Positions 6,598-13,682 of a DNA stretch of 19,905 bases are shown here, one piece after another (positions within the stretch are counted from its first letter, which is position 1; each line of letters begins with the position of its first letter). This DNA is from Lachnospiraceae bacterium UBA4380 (GTDB taxonomy: Bacteria > Bacillota > Clostridia > Lachnospirales > Lachnospiraceae): the NCBI GenBank assembly GCA_002390025.1, contig DGRU01000113.1, positions 1-19,905 on the forward strand, given 5' to 3'. The notes beneath the pieces were generated by a model. The model made no database searches. It saw only the letters and a program-made list of their open reading frames with translations, and was not told the DNA's origin. The position numbers and the translations under genes are program-made.

Positions 6598-7530
6598 TCA
6601 GATCTGATAGCCGACGCTCTTGAGATAGTCTACGCTGGCCTTGATGTCGCGCAGGGAGGTCTCCTGGTTCCTGGGATCGCGCTCCTGCTCGATGGTGATG
6701 TAGCCGCTGTAGCCGATCTCCTCGAGGGCGGTCTTGATGGCGGGATAGTCCAGGGCGCCTGTGCCGACGGGGCACATGGTTCCTTTGCCGCAGCCGTCGA
6801 AGAAACGGATGTGCTCGCTCATGACCTGCTCGTAAACCTTCTGGTCGACATCCTTGAAGTGGACATAGTCCAGAACGTCAGCGTATTTCTTGAGATACTC
6901 CACGGGATCCATGTCGCAGTAGTAGAGGTGGCCGGTGTCGAGGCAGAGGCCTGCGATCTCATAGGGCATATCCTGCACATAGCGGGCGATCTCATCGGAG
7001 AACTCGATGTAGGTGCCGGAGTGAGGGTGGATCACGGGACGGACGCCCCAGCTGTTGGCACGCTCGCAGACTGCGCGGACGTGGCTCATGAACTGCTTCC
7101 ACTCCTCATCATTCATGCGGGGTGCGCGGTCCACATGGCCGGCATTGAAGTCACGCTCGTCGTGGCCCCAGTCCATAACGGTCATGTAAGGGGTGGGGAA
7201 CTTCTGGCCTTCCATAACGGGAAGCTTGGGCATTCTGTCGTCAGTGATCAGTTTGCAGATGTTGTCAACTGCCTCCAGAACAGAAGGCTGGTTGGCGGGA
7301 TCGACCAGGTCGTGGAAGATCGTGCCGGCGACAATGGCCAGCTGGTTCTTTTCCAGCTCTTCGGCTACGATTGCCGGATCAATCGGCATATAGCCGTAAG
7401 GTCCCAGCTCAATTGCGGTATAGCCTGCCTGATGTGCCTCAGAGAGGACTTTGGTCCAGGAAGGAAGATAGGGATTTTCGGGATTGTCTACGCCCCAGCT
7501 CGCCGGAGCACCACAGATCTGCATAGGCAT
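6598..7530 (-). CDS. Sugar phosphate isomerase/epimerase, IolE-like TIM barrel
   Basis: The 310-residue protein belongs to the AP endonuclease 2/xylose-isomerase-like TIM-barrel family. Its opening (CGAPASWGVDNPENPYLPSW) and ELGPYGYMP segment (41-49) resemble IolE-type inosose dehydratases and related sugar epimerases. Likely metal and substrate residues are H168/H170 and E176 (HPHSGTYIE), D198 (CLDTGHL), H224 (YVHFKD) and E281 (ITIEQERDP). AGGAGG is 8 bases upstream of the ATG at 7530. It follows the Gfo/Idh/MocA gene by 47 bp, so the two enzymes probably act in one pathway, such as oxidation then epimerisation or dehydration of a polyol or keto-sugar. The real substrate cannot be read from sequence, and no other iol gene is in the window. 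Confidence 0.88.
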   Translation of the reverse strand: MPMQICGAPASWGVDNPENPYLPSWTKVLSEAHQAGYTAIELGPYGYMPIDPAIVAEELEKNQLAIVAGTIFHDLVDPANQPSVLEAVDNICKLITDDRMPKLPVMEGQKFPTPYMTVMDWGHDERDFNAGHVDRAPRMNDEEWKQFMSHVRAVCERANSWGVRPVIHPHSGTYIEFSDEIARYVQDMPYEIAGLCLDTGHLYYCDMDPVEYLKKYADVLDYVHFKDVDQKVYEQVMSEHIRFFDGCGKGTMCPVGTGALDYPAIKTALEEIGYSGYITIEQERDPRNQETSLRDIKASVDYLKSVGYQI

Positions 7531-7577
7531 TTGTATTACCTCCTTCGCATTAACTGCGTACTATTATCTCTTATTTA

Positions 7578-8756
7578 TCAGTTGAAGTCTACCCATACGC
7601 TGTTGTTGTTTGCGGACTCGACGCACTTCTCAAGCCACTTGACGCCCTGTGCGCCTGCCTCAACACTGGGATACCAGAAGTCGCCGTACTCGCTGGTGTC
7701 AGCGCCGCTCATTGCGACTGCGAATCTTCTGTAGAGGTTGCTCCATGCTTCGAACAGTCCCTCTGCATGGCCGCCGCCGATGCGGTCTTCCACGCGTGCT
7801 TCGGGATAGAGGTAGCCTGCGCCGCGCTCCAGGGTGCGGACGGGCTCGCCTTCGATTTCATAGCTCATCTGGTTGGGTCTCTCATCATCCCACTCGATGG
7901 AAGCCTTGGAGCCGACGATGCGGACTTTGTGGCCGTGGCGTGCGCCGCAGTTGATGGAGCTGGACCAGCAGTAGACCTGGGCGCCGTCCTGTACACACTC
8001 GGTGCCTTCCAGATCCATGATCGTGAAAGCGTTGTCCTCGAGCTGACGTCCCTCGACAAAGGCCTGCTTGGTGCAGAGGACCTTGCGGATCTTCATATCC
8101 GGGATCATTGCCTCGATCAGGTAGAGGGGATGTGTTCCGACATCTGCCATTGCGAAGGAGATGCCTGCCTTGGCGGGATCAAAGCGCCATTTTGCAGCGG
8201 GGTTGGTCTCTTCAAGCTTGACGTTGTATGCGCCGAAGGCGAAGCTCATGTTGATAACGCGGATCTGGCCCAGGTCGCCGTTCTTGATCATCTGGCGGGC
8301 CTGCTGGATCATCTGATGTCCGGAGTAGCCGTATGTGACACCGACAACGCGGTTCTTTGCCTTTGCAAGAGCAACCAGCTCTTCAGCCTCTGCATAGGTA
8401 AAGCAGACGGGCTTCTCGCAGACTACGTGGAGGCCTGCTTCCAGAGCAGCCTTTGTGATGGCGTAGTGTGTGCCGTTGGGAGTAGCAATGGAGACTGCCT
8501 CGATGCCGTCTTCGCGCTTGGCTTCCTCTGCGAACATGGTCTGATAATCGGGATAGCAGCGGTCGGGATCGACGCCCAGTTCCTGGCCGAAAGCAATGCC
8601 GCGCTCGGGATTGATGTCAAATGCGCCTGCGACAAGCTTGAAGTTGTTGTCGCGCTGTGCGGAAGAGCGGTGAATGTAGCCAATCTGGCTGCCCTTGCCG
8701 CCGCCTACCATTGCCCAGCGAATACTGTGATCGAGAACCTTGGAACCGTTAATCAT
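7578..8756 (-). CDS. Gfo/Idh/MocA-family NAD(P)-dependent oxidoreductase
   Basis: The 392-residue protein has an N-terminal Rossmann domain with MVGGGKGSQIG (16-26), the ATPNGTHY cofactor segment (91-98) and the diagnostic EKP motif (114-116), followed by the C-terminal alpha/beta domain with the DxxxH pair D205/H209 expected at the active site. These enzymes oxidise or reduce sugars, inositols and related polyols. A canonical AGGAGG lies 8 bases before the ATG at 8756. The leader on the minus strand is very A-rich and probably unstructured, which would favour strong translation. The gene is downstream of an AraC regulator and upstream of an IolE-like enzyme, suggesting an inducible catabolic module. 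Substrate unknown. Confidence 0.93.
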   Translation of the reverse strand: MINGSKVLDHSIRWAMVGGGKGSQIGYIHRSSAQRDNNFKLVAGAFDINPERGIAFGQELGVDPDRCYPDYQTMFAEEAKREDGIEAVSIATPNGTHYAITKAALEAGLHVVCEKPVCFTYAEAEELVALAKAKNRVVGVTYGYSGHQMIQQARQMIKNGDLGQIRVINMSFAFGAYNVKLEETNPAAKWRFDPAKAGISFAMADVGTHPLYLIEAMIPDMKIRKVLCTKQAFVEGRQLEDNAFTIMDLEGTECVQDGAQVYCWSSSINCGARHGHKVRIVGSKASIEWDDERPNQMSYEIEGEPVRTLERGAGYLYPEARVEDRIGGGHAEGLFEAWSNLYRRFAVAMSGADTSEYGDFWYPSVEAGAQGVKWLEKCVESANNNSVWVDFN

Positions 8757-8913
8757 TGCTTTTTCCTCCTTGTTTTTTTTGATTTTTTAATCTTTGTTTT
8801 GTATTTTTTCTTGGTTGGTTTTTGATTTATTTTGGAAAGGTCTGTCTCCCGGGCTTTTCTCTGCCGGGGGAGAAGGTCTTTCTGTTAACTTGGTGATTTT
8901 TCCTTCAGGCTTT
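8757..8913 (-). promoter_or_regulatory. A-rich leader and hairpin between the araC-type gene and the Gfo gene
   Basis: About 70 bp before the Gfo start (roughly 8760-8830) are almost pure A/T, with A-rich sequence on the transcribed strand. Upstream, TCTCCC (about 8844-8849) and GGGAGA (8869-8874) form the base of a hairpin without a following T-run. I could not identify a convincing -35/-10 pair, so cotranscription with the regulator and a separate promoter both remain possible. Confidence 0.35.
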
Positions 8914-9774
8914 TTATTCCATCAGGTTGAAGGATTTGCGGAAAGCTGCAGGAGTCTGTCCTGTTTTCTCTCTGAAAAACCTTGTGAAGTGTGAGGTGTT
9001 GGCGAATCCGCAGCGCTCTGCGATTTCCGCAACCGGGAGAATTTTCTCTATGAGCATCTCCCTCGCAAAGTTGATCCGGACTTCAGCCAGGTAATCATTG
9101 GGCGTCCGTCCCGTTTCCTTTCGGAAGAGCCTTGTGAAGTAGTACCTGCTCAGGGAAACATGTTCCGCGATGTCGCTGATCTGCACCTGCTCTCCGTAGT
9201 GGTTGTAGATGTAGTTCATGGCCTCTCTGACCGGCATTGACACGGAAACTTCGTTCTGACTGATCATGCTGCAGAACATGGCGTGGATCCTCATGGAGAT
9301 ATTGTGGTCCTGCGGGAAGGAGGAATCCAGTTCCTGACGGAGCTTTTTGATCGTCTCCTTCAGCTTGCCGGTGAACACGAATTTGTGTCCCCACTTTTCC
9401 GTGATCAGGTTGTAGTAGGCTTCCGACTCGTTTCCCTTGAAGACCATTTCCCACTTTGTGAGGCGGTCCGAAGCGCATCTGTAGGAGTGCGGCTTGCGGA
9501 AGTCCAGCAGGATGAGTTCATCTTTCTTCACCGGGATTTTTTTTCCTTCGTAGCAGACTTCCATCTGGCCGTCCAGCACGCAGATCACTGAGTAGAAATC
9601 CAGGAATTCTCTCTTTACCGAGTAGAGCCTGCTGCATTCGTAGCAGCTGCTCCAGGCTACGTAGAAGAGATGTTCCGCCGCGAACTCCGTCGGCGTGTGA
9701 AATCCCGCTCCGCTGATGTCCAGGATACCTTTTTCATTTAAGATTTTTATCCTTTCTCTGGCATCGTGATCCAT
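8914..9774 (-). CDS. AraC-family transcriptional regulator
   Basis: The 286-residue protein has an N-terminal cupin-like sensor domain (about 25-135, including FRKPHSYRC near 92-100) and a C-terminal AraC double helix-turn-helix. The first HTH is around 198-219 (ISDIAEHVSLSRYYFTRLF) and the second around 247-270, followed by the family signature AAERCGF-like segment IAERCGFANTSHFTRFF. Such regulators usually activate adjacent carbohydrate genes on binding a sugar. AGGAG lies 7 bases before the ATG at 9774. It is 157 bp upstream of the Gfo/IolE-like pair on the same strand, so it is the obvious candidate regulator of that pair. The inducer is unknown. Confidence 0.93.
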   Translation of the reverse strand: MDHDARERIKILNEKGILDISGAGFHTPTEFAAEHLFYVAWSSCYECSRLYSVKREFLDFYSVICVLDGQMEVCYEGKKIPVKKDELILLDFRKPHSYRCASDRLTKWEMVFKGNESEAYYNLITEKWGHKFVFTGKLKETIKKLRQELDSSFPQDHNISMRIHAMFCSMISQNEVSVSMPVREAMNYIYNHYGEQVQISDIAEHVSLSRYYFTRLFRKETGRTPNDYLAEVRINFAREMLIEKILPVAEIAERCGFANTSHFTRFFREKTGQTPAAFRKSFNLME

Positions 9775-9948
9775 CCTGTCTCTCCTGCATTTGCTTCATG
9801 AATTTGTTTCGATTTGCTGTGGTCTGTTCCTTCTTTTTGTTTTCCTCTTTTGCGGTATGTCTTTCAGTCGGTTTCTTTTCCTTTTCCGCGGCACTCACCA
9901 TGCTTTCTGCGCCTGCGATGTTTTTTGTTTGTTTTTGTTTACAATGAA

Positions 9949-9977
9949 ATAATATAAAAAAATTGCCCCCCTGTGAA
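9949..9977 (-). promoter_or_regulatory. Promoter candidate for the AraC-type regulator
   Basis: On the minus strand TTCACA (9972-9977), a 17-bp spacer and TATTAT (9949-9954) form a sigma-A-like promoter. The predicted transcript would have a leader of about 170 bases before the ATG at 9774. No experimental support; called from spacing and box quality. Confidence 0.5.
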
Positions 9978-10105
9978 TACACATGCTTGCCTGAAAATGT
10001 TCTATTTTTGCCCTGTATTTTACAATACTTTTCCGCTGGCCTTCTCCAGTCATCAGAGCAGTCTTTTTTCCGCTTGGGAGCGGCAGAATCCGGGGGGCTT
10101 CAGCA

Positions 10106-10146
10106 CCATCTTCATACATCGATAGGCCATCTTCATACATCAATAG
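10106..10146. repeat. Two 20-bp direct repeats with 21-bp period
   Basis: CCATCTTCATACATCGATAG (10106-10125) recurs at 10127-10146 with one change (CGATAG to CAATAG). The 21-bp period equals two helical turns, placing both copies on the same DNA face. This spacing resembles tandem half-sites bound by AraC-family regulators. It could also be simple slippage. Confidence 0.8.
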
Positions 10147-10216
10147 AAGAACGGTATACCTTTTTCCTTTGCTTTACTTGCGCTCTCTGATTCAGATTGA
10201 TATGATTAATAGAATT

Positions 10217-10245
10217 TTGCCGGAAGCACCGGCAGTCTTTATCAT
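10217..10245 (+). promoter_or_regulatory. Promoter candidate for the CDF transporter gene
   Basis: TTGCCG (10217-10222), 17 bp, TATCAT (10240-10245). A small palindrome GCCGG-AAGCA-CCGGC (10219-10233) overlaps the -35 and could be an operator. The start codon is about 50 bp downstream. I did not recognise a yybP-ykoY manganese riboswitch in the leader. Confidence 0.45.
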
Positions 10246-10294
10246 ATGCAACACCAATATATTCAGTACGTAAGGAATCATAGAATTATGGAAA

Positions 10295-11440
10295 ATGGAA
10301 ACAAACAGCACAAAAACGAATCAGGCGGAAGTCAGCCGTGACTCGGTCATCATCCGGACCAGTATCATCGGTATCATCACAAACGTCTTTCTTGCTGCCT
10401 TTAAGGCCGCGATCGGCATTCTCTCCAATTCGATTGCCGTCACCCTGGACGCCGTCAACAACCTCTCCGACGCCCTGTCCTCCATCATCACGATTGTGGG
10501 AACAAAGCTGGCGGGCAGGCTCCCTGACAAAAAGCACCCCCTGGGATACGGCAGGATCGAGTATCTGAGCGCCATGATCGTCTCCGCCATCGTCCTCTAC
10601 GCGGGCATCACTTCCGCCGTTGAATCCGTCAAGAAGATCATCCATCCGGAAAAAGCGGACTACAGCATGGTCTCTCTTTTCATCATCGCCGTGGCTGTGG
10701 TCGTAAAGCTCGTCCTGGGCCGCTATGTGAAAGCACAGGGCAAAAAGGTCAATTCCGGGTCCCTGATCGCCTCCGGTTCCGACGCGGCTTTTGACGCGGT
10801 CCTCTCCCTCTCCGTACTCGCCTCCGCTATCATTTTTACCATCAGCGGCATCTCGCTGGAGGCATACGTGGGCGCCGTCATCTCCGTCATTATCATCAAG
10901 TCCGGTATCGAAATGATGATGGAAACCCTGGATGAGATTCTGGGGCAGAGGGCAGACCGGGAGACTACACAGCAGATCAAAAAGCTTCTCTCTGAAGAGC
11001 CGGAAGTCAGGGGTGCCTTCGACCTCATCCTGCACAATTACGGACCGGATAAAAATCTGGCTTCCGTTCATCTGGAGCTCCCTGATACCATGACCGTCAG
11101 GGAAGTCGACCGGCTGACCAGAAAGGCAGAGGCAAAAGTCCTCCGGGAGACGGGCGTCATCCTGACCGGTGTAGGCGTCTATTCCTACAATACGGGAGAC
11201 GATGAGGCCGCCAAAATACAAAACAATGTCAGGAAGATCGTCATGTCCCACGACTGGGCCGTCCAGTTCCACGGCTTTTACGTGGATGTTGAGAAAAAAG
11301 AGATGACCTTCGATGTCGTCATGAGCTTTGAGATCAACCCCAAAGAAGCCCTGGAGATTCTCTACAGGGAAGTGCGGGAAGCCTATCCCGATTACAGGAT
11401 TGTGATCGCTCCCGACGTTGATGTTTCTACGACTTACTGA
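10295..11440 (+). CDS. Cation diffusion facilitator, probable manganese exporter
   Basis: CDF proteins are dimeric metal/proton antiporters that export divalent cations. The 381-residue protein has about six transmembrane helices (about 20-210) and a cytoplasmic C-terminal domain (about 215-300) with an extra tail to 381. The transport-site residues are N55 and D59 in helix 2 (DAVNNLSDALSS) and D163 and D167 in helix 5 (SDAAFD). An Asn-Asp/Asp-Asp set is typical of manganese CDFs such as MntE, whereas zinc members usually have His in helix 5; manganese is thus an inference. HPLGYGR (81-87) is a conserved loop. The ribosome binding site is weak. It is the only plus-strand gene here and ends about 100 bp before a strong terminator. 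Confidence 0.92.
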   Translation: METNSTKTNQAEVSRDSVIIRTSIIGIITNVFLAAFKAAIGILSNSIAVTLDAVNNLSDALSSIITIVGTKLAGRLPDKKHPLGYGRIEYLSAMIVSAIVLYAGITSAVESVKKIIHPEKADYSMVSLFIIAVAVVVKLVLGRYVKAQGKKVNSGSLIASGSDAAFDAVLSLSVLASAIIFTISGISLEAYVGAVISVIIIKSGIEMMMETLDEILGQRADRETTQQIKKLLSEEPEVRGAFDLILHNYGPDKNLASVHLELPDTMTVREVDRLTRKAEAKVLRETGVILTGVGVYSYNTGDDEAAKIQNNVRKIVMSHDWAVQFHGFYVDVEKKEMTFDVVMSFEINPKEALEILYREVREAYPDYRIVIAPDVDVSTTY

Positions 11441-11546
11441 GTTTTGACGAAAGACCGACGAAGGGCTGCAGGTATCGGGTTTACAGTCATGGACAGGCTG
11501 CTCCGGCTGCCTCTGCACGAAAAATCGAAGAACAAATCTGCAGGCC

Positions 11547-11596
11547 AAAAACCGGCAGCAGCTGCCTATGCAAAACAGCTGCTGCCGGTTTTTTTA
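11547..11596. terminator. Strong bidirectional intrinsic terminator
   Basis: A 13-bp perfect stem CCGGCAGCAGCTG (11552-11564) and CAGCTGCTGCCGG (11576-11588) is flanked by AAAAA on the left and TTTTTTT on the right. It can end the CDF transcript on the plus strand and the phosphoglucomutase transcript on the minus strand. Confidence 0.92.
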
Positions 11597-11625
11597 ACGA
11601 GCGCTTCTCTAACGAACGCTTCTCT
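11596..11625. repeat. 15-bp tandem duplication
   Basis: AACGAGCGCTTCTCT (11596-11610) is followed directly by AACGAACGCTTCTCT (11611-11625), one mismatch. It lies between the terminator and the phosphoglucomutase stop codon. No function seen. Confidence 0.8.
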
Positions 11626-11638
11626 AACCGCTCAAGTG

Positions 11639-13333
11639 TCACTTGATGGTATCGATGATCTTGTTTACTGCATTTTTCATTTCTTCAACGCGGGCTTCGG
11701 AATCCTTACGTTTTTTTGCGACGGCGTAATAGTAGAATTTGATCTTGGGCTCTGTCCCCGAAGGGCGCATGGCAAACCAGCTGCCGTCATTCATCATGAA
11801 TTTCAGGACGTTGGATGCAGGGATGTCCTCATAGCCCTTGATATAGTCGATGATCTCCACTGCCTGCAGGGAACCGTATTCCCTGGGGGGATTGCCGCGG
11901 AAAGCATCCATGATGCGTCCGATCCTGGCGGCGCCCTCCTGGCCCTTGAGGACAACCGATACCTGGTCCTCCGCATAGTAGCCGTATTTCTGATAGAGGG
12001 CCTCCAGGGCATCGCCGATGGTCTCTCCCCGCTTTTTGCACCAGGCGGCAAGTTCCATCACCAGCATAGCGGCGCAGACGCCGTCCTTGTCGCGGACCGC
12101 CTCGCCCGGGGCACAGCCGATGCTCTCCTCATAACCGAAGAAATAGCTGTATCCCTCTTCTTCCAGACGGGGAATCACACCGCAGATATTTTTAAAGCCT
12201 GTCAGAGCCTCGTAGACACGGATCCCGTTGGCCTTGCAGATTGCCTTTCCCAGGTCTCCTGTGACGATCGACTTGATCATACCGGCCTTTTTGGGAAGGC
12301 TTCCCGCCTCCTTCTGGCTCTGCGCCATGTAGGCAATGAGCAGAGCGCCGGTCTGGTTGCCGTTGAGGGGCACATAACCGCCCTTTCCGTCCGGAATCTC
12401 TATCGCCATGCGGTCGCTGTCGGGATCCGTCGCGATCAGGACCTCCGCGCCGACCTCTTTTCCGAGTTTTTCGGCAAGTTCAAAGCCTTTGGGATCCTCG
12501 GGGTTGGGATAGCCCACGGTGGTAAATTCCGGGTCGGGATCCTTCTGCTCCGGCACGATATAGAAATGGTCGTAACCAAGTTCCGCGGCCACCGTCGCCA
12601 TGGGAATGCTGCCCGCTCCGTTCAGGGGTGTGTAGACCACACAGACAGACTTGTCCAGCTCGCAGTCAGTGCGCTGCCGCATGGAGTAGACATAGTCCAG
12701 ATAAGCCCTGTCCGTCTCCTCTCCCAGCATAGTCAGGAGTCCCTTCTCCTTTCCCTGCTCCAGGGAGATCCCGCCGAAGTCGTCAAACAGATCCAGCTTC
12801 CGGATCCGCTCCAGGATCCCGTCCGAGACACCGCCGGAAATCTGGGCGCCGTCCTTCCAATAGACCTTATAGCCGTTGTATTCCTTGGGGTTGTGGCTGG
12901 CGGTCATGTTGATGCCGGACACAGTCCCGTATTTGCGGATGGCAAAGGAGAGCTCCGGCGTCGGGCGCATGGAGGGAAACAGGTAGACATGGATGCCGCT
13001 CCCCATCAGAATCGAAGCCGCCAGCTCCGAAAACTCTTTGGAGAAATACCGGCAGTCATAGGCGATCGCCACCCCTTTCGCGGGGTCTTCTCCGGAATCC
13101 AGAATGAAGTCCGCAATTCCCTTTGTGGCACGCCCCACCGTCAGCCGGTTCATTCGGTTTGTGCCCGCCCCGCAGATGCCGCGCAGGCCGGCCGTGCCGA
13201 ACACGATCTCCTGATAAAAACGGTCTCCGATTTCCTTTTCATTTCCTTCAACTGCCAGGAGCTCCGCATGCAGCGGATCGTCTGCCGGCAGTTTTTCCAG
13301 CCAGAATCTGTATAAAGAAAGTTCGTCTGCCAT
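11639..13333 (-). CDS. pgcA: Alpha-phosphoglucomutase / phosphosugar mutase
   Basis: This enzyme of the alpha-D-phosphohexomutase family interconverts glucose 1-phosphate and glucose 6-phosphate (or mannose phosphates) through a phosphoserine. The 564-residue protein has the active serine S146 in TASHNPKEYNG, the Mg-binding loop DPDSD (303-307), the sugar-binding GYEESIG segment and the phosphate-binding RPSGTEPK near the C-terminus, in the usual four-domain order and length. The ATG at 13333 has GGGG about 7 bases upstream; a longer in-frame extension would run through the palindromic repeat and past the promoter, so it is rejected. It is monocistronic, with an extended -10 promoter and a strong terminator. 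The symbol follows the Bacillus homologue; mannose specificity is not excluded. Confidence 0.94.
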   Translation of the reverse strand: MADELSLYRFWLEKLPADDPLHAELLAVEGNEKEIGDRFYQEIVFGTAGLRGICGAGTNRMNRLTVGRATKGIADFILDSGEDPAKGVAIAYDCRYFSKEFSELAASILMGSGIHVYLFPSMRPTPELSFAIRKYGTVSGINMTASHNPKEYNGYKVYWKDGAQISGGVSDGILERIRKLDLFDDFGGISLEQGKEKGLLTMLGEETDRAYLDYVYSMRQRTDCELDKSVCVVYTPLNGAGSIPMATVAAELGYDHFYIVPEQKDPDPEFTTVGYPNPEDPKGFELAEKLGKEVGAEVLIATDPDSDRMAIEIPDGKGGYVPLNGNQTGALLIAYMAQSQKEAGSLPKKAGMIKSIVTGDLGKAICKANGIRVYEALTGFKNICGVIPRLEEEGYSYFFGYEESIGCAPGEAVRDKDGVCAAMLVMELAAWCKKRGETIGDALEALYQKYGYYAEDQVSVVLKGQEGAARIGRIMDAFRGNPPREYGSLQAVEIIDYIKGYEDIPASNVLKFMMNDGSWFAMRPSGTEPKIKFYYYAVAKKRKDSEARVEEMKNAVNKIIDTIK

Positions 13334-13384
13334 ATCTGTCCCCTTTCCTGTTTCAATTCGAATGAAGGACTGTTCCTGCAAATA

Positions 13385-13393
13385 ATTATAACA
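13385..13393 (-). promoter_or_regulatory. Extended -10 promoter of the phosphoglucomutase gene
   Basis: On the minus strand TGTTATAAT is a perfect extended -10 (TGn followed by TATAAT). No good -35 is present, as is common for this promoter type. The start codon is about 45 bp downstream of the likely start point. Confidence 0.6.
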
Positions 13394-13409
13394 GACTAGG
13401 TGAGTCATT

Positions 13410-13442
13410 GGGGACGGTTCTGAATCAGCCAGAACCGTCCCC
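13410..13442. repeat. Dispersed palindromic repeat, copy 1
   Basis: GGGGACGGTTCTG (13410-13422) and CAGAACCGTCCCC (13430-13442) form a perfect 13-bp stem with a 7-base loop. The same arms recur at 18363-18408. It lies between the end of copA and the phosphoglucomutase promoter. REP-like elements with GGGGACGGTTCT cores occur in other Firmicutes, as far as I recall in association with REP-associated tyrosine transposases; none is in this window. Confidence 0.85.
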
Positions 13443-13472
13443 CGCGTCTGATCATTCGGCAGAGCCTGTCTC

Positions 13473-13682
13473 TTATGCGATGCCCAGCACTTCGTAGTCC
13501 TTGTCCTCGACTGCCTTTTTGAGAACATCGTCTGCGACCTCGGCGTCCATGGAGACAACCGCAGTGCCCTTCTCATGGCTGACTTCCGCGCCGGTTACTC
13601 CTGCAACTGCTTCGATGGCCTTCTTTACAGTTGCCTCACAGTGAGGGCACATCATTCCTTTGATCTCCATTGTCTTTGTCAT
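13473..13682 (-). CDS. Candidate internal-start CopZ-like copper chaperone nested in copA
   Basis: The last 69 codons of copA encode a complete HMA domain of CopZ size, with the Cu(I) site GMMCPHC. In the copA sequence, AAAGGAG sits directly before two consecutive ATG codons (13683-13685 and 13680-13682), giving 6 bases between GGAG and the second ATG, an excellent bacterial start. The in-frame codons are AGA AAG GAG AAT ATG ATG, at the end of a charged linker that joins the ATPase to this domain. A free chaperone could therefore be produced besides the fused form. The arrangement looks like an ancestral separate copZ fused to copA with its ribosome binding site kept. Internal initiation is inferred, not shown. 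Confidence 0.5.
   Translation of the reverse strand: MTKTMEIKGMMCPHCEATVKKAIEAVAGVTGAEVSHEKGTAVVSMDAEVADDVLKKAVEDKDYEVLGIA

Larger units (their letters stand above)
9775..10294. other. 520-bp divergent intergenic region
   Basis: This gap separates the AraC-type gene from the divergently read CDF gene. It is T-rich near 9800-9960 on the plus strand. It holds a minus-strand promoter candidate (9949-9977), two 20-bp direct repeats (10106-10146) and a plus-strand promoter candidate (10217-10245). Small open frames exist but lack ribosome binding sites and family resemblance, so I call no gene here. Confidence 0.6.

Noticed and set aside
9895..10143. Small minus-strand frame in the araC/CDF gap whose start lies in the 21-bp repeats
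   Set aside because: No ribosome binding site and no conserved features. It also runs across the predicted araC promoter.
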